64,000 nucleotides of DNA from assembly GCA_914767715.1 (NCBI GenBank), contig OU612074.1, forward strand, positions 11,070,062-11,134,061. Reading direction: 5' to 3'. The stretch's first letter is position 1; each line of letters opens with the position of its first letter. This DNA comes from Membranipora membranacea (lineage: Eukaryota; Bryozoa; Gymnolaemata; Cheilostomatida; Membraniporidae). Under the pieces are notes generated by a model. The model was not told the DNA's origin. It saw only the letters and a list, made by a program, of their open reading frames with translations, and searched no databases. The translations under genes and the position numbers were made by a program. Below, one piece after another: positions 46,218-57,672 of this stretch.

Positions 46218-49200
46218 ATGCCAGCATACCCTGTGAATCAACTTGATGAGCGATATGCCAACATCTTGTCTGCAGAGCTTCTCCGGAGTACAGAAAGATT
46301 CAACGCAGAAGAAATAGTCAGAGTTTATATTGATGTTGGAAGAAAACTCAACTCCCCTCAGGTAATTAAGAATTGTTTGATGTTTTCTTATCCATGTCTT
46401 GGTTTCAAACGAAATTTGCAAAGAGAGACAAATGATGAGATGAAACAGTCGGTTAGTCACAACACTGAATATTTACTGTTCCAGCAGCTTTGGTTAAAAA
46501 CCCAGTTGGTATTATCTGGCCTTGAATATTACTACTCTACAGTATTACAACCCTAAATCAATCTTAATTTGGATTGTCTTAATTTTTTTGTTGCAGGCCT
46601 TGAATGGTTTTCTGGAGCTTTCTTATAGATTATCAGAACTTTCATCGAAGCTCCCAACAATAAACAATCATTTCAACAACAGAGCACTGGCCCTGGTTCT
46701 ATTGATAATGCTAGCCTTAGGAACAGCTTCAATAGCTCTATTAGGGGTCTTTCTGACTCAGTCCCCTCCTTTGATCATCGTAAGTACAAAACATAACAAT
46801 GGTGGATGTATATCAACTAAGTTAAAGAGAACTCTGATGCATTGCCAACAAACATCAGTTTTGTAATGAAATAAAAGTGTTGTTAAACATTCGTAGACAA
46901 AGAGGGAGGGATGATAATTTTGTTCCATCACCGACCACCATTACAAGATCACAAAATCAATGACACATTGTACCACATGAAGTTTTATGTGAACAGCAGA
47001 TGCAATTCACAAACTTTTTTATTTGTGTTCCTTGAAAACTCATTGTCAAAGCTGCCATGCCTTCAATTTACCCTGAACACATCATACGAAATAACTAGCA
47101 AAACAAGCTAAACGTCTGTAGGGGAATAACACAGAACATAAAGTAGGAGGTGGCTCAGTTGGTTAAAGCGCCGGATTTCAACATGCAAGTGTTGAAGGTT
47201 GTGGGTTCGAATCCCAAAGCAGTCCATCTTCTACTGGGGATTAGTTGAGCCCCAGGTGTGCTTCGACCTGCCTGCAAACAGAAAGCAAATCGGCTCAGAT
47301 ATTGCGGCCCTGCCAAAAAGGCATCAATCCCTCGCCGCCCATGCCTTGGGATGGGCGAGTGATAAGACACCTGATTTTAATCAACCTTTAATCAAAGGGC
47401 CCCTTGCATATCAAACACCTAATTGAACAAACTTCAGGAAACTATAACATATATATCACACAAATTTTTTTCTGTAGGAAGCTCGATACACTTTGATCCC
47501 TGCATTTGTGCCAGCCTTCATGTATGTCATATTTTGTATAATATGGCAATGTTTGCCAAACTGCTCTGGAAGATTGAGGCTCACACAATTATTGAGTAAA
47601 ACTACGCCATTTATGAAACTCTGTGAGATATCACAAGAAGATTTTCAGTACCTTTTTCACGAGGTGAGTTTACAGGATGTGGGCGTTGGGTAGACTCTGT
47701 GAGTGTATCCTAATGGTTCAATTTTCCAGGACTTTTCACACCTATAGGTTCAAGTTTCATACCTTTGTGACCATCTTTGGAGGACAAATTACTATATTAG
47801 AAGCTGGATATTCAGTGTATTCATATGGTGGTGTCTTCTCAAATTGGTGTTTTCAGCTCACGATACCTTTAGTACCATTGACCCTCCATGATCATCTACC
47901 AGTAGCTTTATTGTGTCTTCATACTAGCCAGAAGAATTTCCACTCTTCCTGTTGAGATCATATTATTTTCATGGTTTTCACAATTACTCACTTTAACATG
48001 CTAAACAAACATAGTTCTTCAGTCTTAAATACAGTCTCCCTTTTCCAATGGTCACATTCCCCCTCTGTCCATCTTTAGGATGATCATGGCAGCTGTGATT
48101 ACAAATTGGTAGGAAGTTCAGGTGATGGATTCGGTTTTTACGCATCTGAAGGAAGCAATAAGTTACCCTTTAGTGAACGAGCGATTTTAAACCAAGATAT
48201 AGATATCAATGTATTTCTGAATACTCTAAAACTTGAGAGGATTCATCTGTTACCAATTCCTGGTGCTAACGGCTTCGTCTGGATAGCTATATCTGGTGAT
48301 GAAGTAAGTGCTAAACAGTTTTTCACATCAGTTGTATAATACTGATTATATATACTAATCATTTGATATGCCTAGTACCAGTTGCAGATTCAATATCTGA
48401 GTCAATTAATTGCAAGTTACTCCATCATAAAATACAAACTATTTTCAAATAAAATCCAATTCACCTTGTATTTGTAACTAAAAGCTGCAAGAGCAAATTT
48501 TTGAAGTTGAGCTCACTAGAAAGAGCAATTATAGGTATCCACGCATGGCCTGTTTGCATTGAGATTAAGAGTGGTGATTCCTGTGTGTTGTGTTAGTCAA
48601 AAATCTTCGAATCCGAAGTAAGAAATCTCACTGGTAATATCAATAATGACCTCATAGTTAACAACACACACTAGTATATTTGCAATGGATCAAATCAGTT
48701 GAGTTTAATGAATCCTTATGTATATATTCTGCTCATTTTACTATTTCACAGTGGCGAAATATCATTGATCCTGTACTCAAAGGCTGCTTTGTCCAGCAGT
48801 CAAATGCCGACACTTTCTTTCTGTCAGGTCGATTTGTTAACCAGAGTCTCCATCAATTCTTTGAACTCCCGGAAGGTGCGCAATCTACCAGAGTCGTGAA
48901 ACACTTTCCTGCTTTAACACTTCAGAGAAGTGTTTTGGGACCTAATGGGTATCAGATATTTGAGGTGAGTAGGGGCTTTGTTAAATTTGAGGTGCTCGAC
49001 GACCGACTCAGGGAGTTTTGGCTGTTTTCAGTAGGCTTCTATTCAGGCGCTGAATTTCTCCTAAGACAAGTTTTGGTTGTCTTACATAACAAGTATTGAT
49101 TTCTCTCCTGGTTAAGGTTGACTATGCATTTGCTCTACGATGTCCACACTGGCCAGAAGAAGCAGCTGAATGGATAACCAGAGAAAGAGCTGGATTGGAT

Positions 49201-51584
49201 AAAACTACTGTTGAAAACATCGCATCAAGAGGATGCTATCTAGTGTACAAACCATGTGGTAATCACAATTTCAAGACTATAATATATTCATCTTTATTCC
49301 TTGTATGACAAAGAAGTTTGTCAAAAAAGTTTGTTTAAAAAGTTAGAAACTTCTGCATGTGGTGGCTAACATATTGATGCTTTCCTTATCAAAGTTCTTG
49401 TAAATCACGACAAGGACACTTTTCTATCTTGCTGAACTATTTCTTTAGATGCTCATATAATTGAACATGGTCATGACTTTGACTGGAGATGCACATTTTC
49501 ATCGGCTGAGGCAGACTTATTCCACTACCACAGTGATAAGAAAGCCCTGAAACTGGCTTTTGTAATCCTCAAGTTCCTTATTAAGAGCTCAGTGGGGCAT
49601 CGCCATGGCCTGGCTACTTTCCCGCACTTCCATCAGGTATGCTGATTTATTTGCGGAGCCTATAGTCCTCCAGAAATACAGCTTAGGCCTTAAAAGGTAA
49701 ATTAGCTGTTTAATGTTAGTAACCATTTTACTAATTTAGATCAAAAAGGTGTATTCTTGAATTATTAGATTCTTTATATTAGTTCTAATCCGAGAAGATA
49801 TGTGTACACCATTAAGAACCAAAGAATGTTCTTTTCTTTGTTAGTCTATTGTTATCTCAAAATTGATCAATTCAGCAATTCAAATACTTGTCACACAGAT
49901 ACCAATTATTGTTGTTGCAAATTTTTCATATGAATTTTACCTTTGGCTAGCAGTGTGCTCAAATTCTTTTTCAGAGTTTGTGTCACTTTATGAGGCGGCG
50001 AGAAACTCCTGTTTTGAGAACATATCACCTAAAGACACTCTTCCTATGGTTGGCTGAAGAGGTATGCTTAGCTTAGCTTAGTCACTGATTACTTACAATT
50101 ACCATTCAAACACTCAGGTTGTGTGTCTGTTGGGACTTAAGACACTGTCAAATCAGACCATCACACCTCAAAGATTTACAATTCAGTTTTCGTTCACATC
50201 ATGAAATGGTTCAGACAAGTCTTAACAACTAATAAATCCCGAAGCAGTGGTTACCTAATGCGATGTGTTGTGCCGCTGTATTGTGAACAAGCTATAAAGG
50301 ATTGTTCATCTTCTTTCAAGTTTGGTAACATTTCGGAAAACAAAAATATGATCTGTTGGATGAATTTAAAGAGCTGATAGTTTCCGATGTGTAATAACAG
50401 GACTGATAAATGGATGGACTACAGTTGCGGCCAAAGTTTTGCATGAATCGTATCTTTCATCTTTTTTTCCCCAGGATACAGAATTAGATTACTACAGGGT
50501 TGAAGGAAACAAGGACTTGGGAGATGTATTTCTTAATTTGTTAAACAGATATATTGAGTGCCTAGAAACCAATCAACTAGCAAGTTACTTTGTAAGGTTG
50601 GTGATCTATGTTGAGTACAGCATTATTTGCGAAAAAGTGTTTAGTGTCTTGTCTTGTCTGGTGATAAGCCCCTTGCTACCCAGGCTTGGCCTTTTCCTGC
50701 AGTCCCTCTTGTCTGATAGTCCCAACAATCCACAATCTCCTCAGGTATTGCCAGGATCAGAACTTTTCGGCAACAAAAACTCTTCTTTTGTAATGAAAAT
50801 TATGAAAATCGTGAAAAGCAACAAGATGGAGTATATTATACCAAGTATCATTTAAATAAATTCATAACTGACATGATTGAAATGGTTATCTATAAGAAAA
50901 ATGTTCCATTTCACCAATTATGTTCCAACGCTCAATGACATTCAACTCTTTTGCTCTGCTAGACCTCTTAAAGCTTACCAAAAGCTTTAATATAGCCTCA
51001 ACTGGGGATTTGTGGCAAGCATTTGATCATCACTTCACATTCGATGTGTTGGCTCTGTTTGACTCATAAGCTAATTACATCGTAGTCTCACATCTATGAG
51101 AGTGTTGATCTAGAGATTGTAATCAGTATTGTCTTTCAAACAGGAGTCGGAACCTGCTTAGCGATAGATTTACAGATGCACAACTTAAACACGGCATTGA
51201 GGTGTTGAAGTCTCTCCGAAAGAGACCTGATCTTTGTGTAAGGGAGTTCGAGACAAGCTTCATAAACAACAGAACGAAAGCATATTATCTGATCATTTTT
51301 TTTGGTAGGTATTCACAAGAAGACAGATACCAACAGTTTGTAAAAATAATGTGTATTATAAAGCAAAAAATCAAAATTGTTTTGTTAAGCGTTATTTATG
51401 ATCTAGATGGGCAACATAGCTTTATCAGAGATGTGATCCTGTCAATCATGGTTAAAATTGTTCAGCGATCATTGATTAATTAAATCATTTAATAATCATA
51501 TTTATATCTGCAGTATCGTTTCCGGTTTGCTATGCCATTGATCATTACATTGGAGGCGTAATTGCCAAGCTTTTCGGATTTTGA
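46218..51584 (+). CDS. Membrane-anchored Mab-21 / cGAS-like nucleotidyltransferase
   Basis: Eleven exons join in phase to 573 codons: 46,218-46,361; 46,597-46,779; 47,478-47,663; 48,079-48,303; 48,752-48,964; 49,117-49,258; 49,449-49,636; 49,975-50,061; 50,475-50,596; 51,144-51,304; 51,514-51,584. Hydrophobic helices lie at about 80-101 and 115-135, and another near the C-terminus (YYLIIFFVSFPVCYA). The Mab-21 domain has VGSSGDG (Gly183-Ser184), DIDI (Asp211, Asp213) and VDYAFAL (Asp319), the nucleotidyltransferase motif and triad. HWPEEAAEW and YHLKTLFLWLAEE are Mab-21 signatures. cGAS-like receptors in this superfamily make cyclic dinucleotides on binding nucleic acid; others are inactive or developmental. 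The ATG at 46,146 used by copy 1 is followed by TAA at codon 22, so translation probably starts at 46,218. Confidence 0.85.
47143..47396 (+). mobile_element. tRNA-derived SINE in intron 2 of the Mab-21-like gene
   Basis: Box A-like TGGCTCAGTTGG and box B GGTTCGAATCC lie in a tRNA-like head, followed by a GCAGTCCATCTTCTACTGG body and an AATCAACCTTTAATC tail. It is in the same orientation as the host gene and is the most intact copy of the family in the window. Confidence 0.85.
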
Positions 51585-52974
51585 TTATGCCTAATGGAGG
51601 AACTATACAGAGGAGAGCAAACTATGTAAAACAAGATGGAACAACTAAAGTCTAATCTTTAGTGGCCTGAAATCCGATGATGTACTGCAAAGGTACTCTC
51701 TTATGTGCACAGCCTGATTATATCTGAACAGACAATCGGAGGCGGGCTGTCATACCTATTCCTATTAAATAGATTTGCAATTTATTTCCCAAGAGGCATT
51801 ATCAATTTACTAAACTCTATTATTTTTTCACTGACCTATTAAATTTGAAATCAGTAGAAACGGAAACTAATGGTAAAGGACTCTCTCATGAGTTAACATT
51901 TTGTTGTTTAATTCATTATATACGCATTACCTTATTTATTCCAGCTTATATGTCAACTGACCATGAAAGCAAGGTGAATGCAAATTACTAATCACTGCCT
52001 CCGATTGCTAGTCTTTAGTGCACAGTCTTGGTAGCAGGTCATTGATGCTTAGTATTTGCTATGATTGCTCTTGTATTAAAGTGAACTTGTTTTTCAGGGT
52101 TCAATGCTTTAATCCTTGGCACATCATGTAAGACCCATATTATTTCCCGCTCTTATCCCAACCTGGTCTGGAGATCTGACCATTAACATTCAACAGAACT
52201 ATTTAGCCTTTTCTTGGGATTGTCTGCTCATTTTATGAGAGGGGACAATCAGATCTAGCTGGCATACATTGCTCAAAAAATATTACTATCAATTACATTA
52301 TATTTTTAACATTGCATTCAAGCAGTTCACCACCAAGTTGATAGCATGGTGCCTTTAATTAGCACAGAAATAAACACAATATTTAAACGCTTATAAATTT
52401 TCTTCAGATGATCATTTTTACCTCTTTTTGGCGACACACAAACTTTTTCTGTAGAAGATTAATTCATGTATTAATCTGCAGATGATCAAGTATGTTGGAA
52501 GTCATTAATAAGGTTCTGACCCTCTTAGCCGACATACTTAACTAGGATAATTACAGATACCTAGAATCCCTGAAGGGGGGGCGGGGGTGTTCCAGGCAAA
52601 AATGTGAGATCCATATTGCTTTAGAAGTGACACAAACCAATGGTGGGTGTCTAAACAGATGTGGGGAATAGTAATTCGTCATTTGTCATTAAAAAAATTT
52701 CAATATCTTTCTAGATGTGCGTAAGGTCCGGTTTGGAGGGGGGGGGGGGGTTGGCACTTCATTCAGGTGGTAGAAAATGTCAAGATAAATTAAACAAATA
52801 AAAAGTGACAGGTCATAATATTTAGATGATAAACAATGATTGGGAAGTAGTATTATGACCAGTATATGGACTAGAGTTATCTGTAGGTCTGGATATAAGT
52901 TTGAGCCTCCTTTTGTATAATGGGCAGGAGATCCAACTAGACCACAATAAAAGTTTATACTGTCTAAATGATAA
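51585..52974. other. Intergenic region without recognisable genes
   Basis: This is the 3' flank of the Mab-21-like gene. It holds G-rich tracts near 52,576 and 52,738 (a run of about 13 G). No exon, tRNA or element ends are visible. Confidence 0.5.
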
Positions 52975-55900
52975 TCAGGTCTTGTTACTTTTTAATGTAG
53001 GAGCCCTAGTTTTTTTGGATTGTGTCATCTTAGATTCTGTCCTTCTCGACGTTGTCTTCCTTGGCTCATTTCGAGATCTACCGACCGAATTTGCTTCCGT
53101 ATCTCTGAAAAAAAAATTGAATTGCTACATCTGAAACGTTCTCTCATGGCTTCTAACTGTACTCTCGTAGTCATGATTTTATGTACGGTTTATATGAACG
53201 ATCTCATGAAGGTTAAGTTTGATGGAATGAGTGGATGGCAGAGAGAACAAGTTACAGCTTATGAATTAAAACCAAGTAAAAATTATCAGCAGGTTTTGTG
53301 TATTAGAAAAATTAGAATGAGAGCGCAGGGTTGTGCTTAATAATAAATGGTAAGGGGTGCAAATCTTCTTGAGAATGCACAGTAACATCAGGTTGAGTTT
53401 TGTAAGCCCCCCCCCCCCCCCCCGTCTAATTGGGACTGGTGCTAAGCCCCTGTCTCCGAACTCTAATACACCGTTCCAGTTTTACAATAACACTCAGTGG
53501 TGCAATGATCAAAACAGATAAATCCACTCTGTTTCATCCAACAACAACCTATAAGACAAAAAGATCTGCATGCGGAAAGAATAAGCTTGTGAATGGCTGT
53601 TGGTTCGCAATATTACAATCAATATTATCCCCATCAAAATAAATTTGATATCTTAACATGCTTTTAAATCATGGTAGCTTCAGTGTCACATCTCCTGTCA
53701 CCCAACTTAGCGCTCAAGGTGAGAGAATGCTGTAGGGAAACATATTATTACACATTTTATACTTCTAAAACAAGGTAAGTGTGGAACTTGTCTGTTGGAT
53801 TGCAATAACTACTCACAACTGACTGGGAGTAGATTGTACGGTCATACTTGTTGGTAATGAACTGTCATCTTTTGTCACATAGCTGGCTGAGTTACGTAAT
53901 CTCGTTGGAGACTCCTGTGGGGTCAGCTTGGATCTGGTGATCTTATTGAGCTGCCCTCTTCCACACTATATTGATAAAGATATGGTATGAAAATTTTCAA
54001 TGTCTTTCGGTACTCCCAGCGCCAACACATTGGTAGGTAAGCATAGACAAACTGACGTCAAATGGGACCTTTCAGCAAACAGTTTCAGCAATGAGCACAC
54101 GTGTCTGGCCACGATGTCAAAAGTTTTCAATGTTTGACATTGTTATAGACTATTGTTCAACCACTGCGGAGTCATTTAGTTAAACTTATTCTGATACAAG
54201 AATCAGACGTATAGAATTTTTATCTGGAACAAACCTTCGAGAATGATCTAGTTTTTCTGGTGCGGGTCTTCCTGAGCTCCAGTATTACTCCAGCATCCTC
54301 TGAAGTCAGTGCTGATCTTCTGCCCCGCTTCCGTAATACTGCATGCTTAGCAGTTTCTGTTGAATGTTCTTTACAAGATTTGCGTATACCAAGCGAGCTC
54401 ATTCTTGCACTGAGAACAAACATAGGTATAGGTTCAAACACATAACAGTCAGTAGATTGGAACTCCATCCCTGCTTGTATTATCACTGTCAAAAAATTTC
54501 CAGAACACAAATGTACAAGTTAGTGAATGCCTATGGCCGTCGTCATCTATTATAACACCTTGAGTCAATTGTCTTGAATTAGGTAATGGTTGATGAATCA
54601 TCACACTTTATGGAACCACTCTCACAACGGCAACATGATTTATGGTGATGATAAATATTGCCAGGTAGCAATGCAAAGTTTTTTTTGCATCAGAAAGGGT
54701 TTCTTCTGATTTCATTTCTGATCTTCTCTTTGATGACAATGCAATTCTGATTGATCTATACAAAAAGTGAGGGTTCAGCCAAAGGTTTGGTAGTATTCAT
54801 GTGGCCTCAAACCCATACAACCATATATCAGTTTTGAAGCCTTGGAAGATGATGGATGCACTACGTAAATTGGGGGTTGTTGTGACATGCAACATTAATC
54901 ATGACATTTGACAAAAATTGAGCTCAATTATAATTAGTCTAGAATTGTCTACAGGAAATTAAAAAATTTTAAATTGGCAGACTATCCTTTACATCGCTAA
55001 TCACACCTAATAAATCTTATAACCTGACAAAAGCGCTAACAACAAAGATGTTGGGACGTCTTTTGCCATGTTAAAATCATAAAAAGTAATTCATTTTGCT
55101 GAGTTGTCTGCTCACGTCCACTTTTTGAAAACCATCCGGTTTTACGAAAGCAAGTTGTACTCTTGTTGTCATACTACAGTGTTGACCGATGACAATTTGG
55201 GCAAGAGGACTGAACTTTTGATTATTGTTGTGCACGTTATTTAGCAGATATTTTCTTTTAAAATAGATCTGAAACCAGACAGAAAACAACCAACAAGAAG
55301 AAAGAAATGTAAACACCGCTGAAACAAATTCCAGGATGGGAATGCATAACATGACAAGGAAAGGTAAGCTAGCCATGAATTTTGATCTGTGTGAAAAGTT
55401 TAACAACCTGCTAGTACTTCTCACTTGTACGATATCAGCTTGATTACAGAAGAATATGTTATGATATGTTATGTATAGTAAAAGAGCTTTGATGCCAAAT
55501 GTGTGCCAGATATCCTCAAATCTACCTTTTCCATAGTTCGCCAGCAATCTTTGGGAACTTTTTGTCCGAAAAATTAAGTTCAATCAGGTATGGAAACTCG
55601 ATTTTCAGGCAATCTTGATTATGTGGCGCAGGGTTGTTACGAATGATGACTGCCAAATCAACATAGCACGTCTACGAATGAATTTATCTTATATTGTACA
55701 ATATCTCCAGACAATAAAAACATATTTACTTTCATCCCATTTGAAAAAACCGGAAAATAAAAAGTATTTGCAAGTGGTAGCTTAGAGGGCTGGTTTGGTG
55801 GAGCACCAGGAATATATGCCTCATAGATGAACAGGGGGGTAATCTCTAACCCTATACATAATCTTTACCCAGAAATGCTATGGAAGTTTTCAGTGTAAAA

Positions 55901-56215
55901 GTTTTGGTTATCAACTGCAGACTTGGTCTTCTGGTAGTGTTCAAGTCCCTAACTGACATAGTAAGACTGTAGGGAAGTAAATATAAACTGTTGCTATCAT
56001 GTTACACTAGCATCGCTCCACGACCGCATGCAGAGTTGACAGGCATGATGCATTATAGGATGACATTTTTTAACGAATACCTTGTCACTGAGTTGGTTAA
56101 TTCTCTGCCAAACAGGCAATTGACATTTTATCAGCACACCCTGCACTGAGTTGAGTGTCTTTTAGTCAGTCAGCCGATTCTCTCTGAGGAAACAATCAAA
56201 TGGAGATTTAAACTA
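52975..56215 (-). pseudogene. Gene X, decayed copy B (exons 6-10)
   Basis: Minus-strand homologues in parental order: exon 6 near 56,130-56,215 (FKSPFDCFLREN then a stop), exon 7 near 55,583-55,490 (frameshifted, keeping RFEDIWHTFGIKA), exon 8 about 54,470-54,235 (RKRGRRSALTSEDAG), exon 9 at 53,965-53,817 (GRGQLNKITRSKLTPQE, 149 bp as in the parent) and exon 10 at 53,104-52,975. Exons 9 and 10 keep splice sites, phase and a stop at the matching place; exons 6 and 7 are ruined. The 5' exons are absent because the TRIM block follows. Either a pseudogene, or its 3' exons are used from another promoter. Confidence 0.72.
53105..53816. other. Intron-like spacer of gene X copy B with poly-C run
   Basis: Lies between the exon 9 and exon 10 homologues of gene X copy B. 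It contains a run of about 16 C at 53,408-53,423. No other feature is visible. Confidence 0.4.
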
Positions 56216-57672
56216 ACTAACTAATTTTATATTATTACTGTGGCGGCCAACTATATCCTTGGTTGAAATTTCCAGAAAAATATTTCAATCAAGGTATGAG
56301 GTGCTGAGAAACTCTCTCAAGCTCTCTAACATCGCAAAACACAAAACATTAGTATTATATTGTGGTGTTTTATAAGTGGTTTGGTAATGCAGCATACTAA
56401 AATACCAAGATCTACCAAGAAAGCACTACTTGAAAGATCTGATTTATTTACATACAAAACAACAGTTGGTGGATTAAATGACTCCCTACGTTTGCTGTAT
56501 ACCTTGCCATTCATTAACAAAAAACTTACCACTTTCAATAAGACCATCGATGCTCTCAGTCTTCACTAGTAATTATTCAGCGTTTACTAAACCCAATAGC
56601 ATAGATATCAGTTTCAGAATGAGCAAATGATGACAATGTCTGCATATCAGTTGTCATGTAATTTAACCACTTTGTTGATATACTTAAGCTTATCAGCAGG
56701 TACTCAACATTTGAAGTAACAAGCCAAAGCTAAAAACGAAAAATTTAACTGACGCACAGTCGAGCCATGAACTAAGACACCTATTTCCCTGTTTATATTA
56801 CTTTTCACTTCTAATGGGTAACCAGATTTTGTTTAGACATCCGCATATCTTATCTCTAAATGATATTATGAAAATTCTAACTCTTCATGTGGAGCAGTGG
56901 AAAGCATCGCTGCAATCTCACCTGTCAGTAACGTGCTGCCAATGTATAAAAATATAGCACATGTACGAACTCAGAATTGGGTGATCTATCCACCTGGATG
57001 GGGATGGGAGAAAGTGAATCTGAACCAAAAGGCCCCTTTAAGTGAGTGCTTTCTTTGTCATATGATACTCAGGCTAATTCTATCAAAAGGTATGCAGCAT
57101 GATAAGTGACTGCTTTTGTATTTGATCATTGATTAACTAAACTCAATACTTTAGATTGTATATACACTGGTATATGAATGCACATCATTTATCAAACACG
57201 CCTACTTGCTGTGTAACTGACATTTTATCACTGAAGGGGAAGTCCCCATTCATCAATAGAATGTAATGCGCTGGCATTAAGTAACTAAGTAAGCAGGTCA
57301 GTTTCAGTTTGTATTACAAGTAAGGAAGCTGGTTGTATTGAGCTTAATAAGGGCAAGGCTTTGCTGAAATCTTATTCATCCTACTTTAGTGCAACTGTGT
57401 AAGTAAGTGTGTGGATACAATATAACAGCATATGATTGTCTGGACATTAACCAAGTGCTTTGATTTAGTTGTATTGTATATGATTTAACACAGCAACAAC
57501 TACTGGTGGTTCAGCTTAATTATGAGTATACTGTTTGGAATGGTCAAAGCTGGGAAATGTCACGGTAGTACCCAAATCACAATGGCTGTCATTCACTCTA
57601 TGGATTCGATGTGTGCTCTTGATACCTGTCCCTTGACTCAAATGTTCTTACAGGTCAACGTCAGCTAGGATC

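Larger units (their letters stand above)
32654..46795. repeat. Tandem duplication, copy 2 (interrupted)
   Basis: This is the same block as 28,675-31,807, present as 32,654-33,964, 35,369-35,736 and 45,991-46,795. It is interrupted by a minus-strand LINE and by the gypsy element. The uninterrupted copy 1 serves as the empty site for both insertions. Confidence 0.9.

Noticed and set aside
47148-47222. A tRNA gene
   Set aside because: Boxes A and B are present, but the sequence continues into a SINE body and tail shared with two other copies, and a clean cloverleaf is not apparent.
47199-47426. 75-codon ORF in intron 2 of the Mab-21-like gene
   Set aside because: It lies inside the SINE.
54220-54510. 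96-codon minus-strand ORF as a free-standing gene
   Set aside because: It is the exon-8 homologue of gene X plus flanking intron; it has a splice donor inside and neighbours in exon order.
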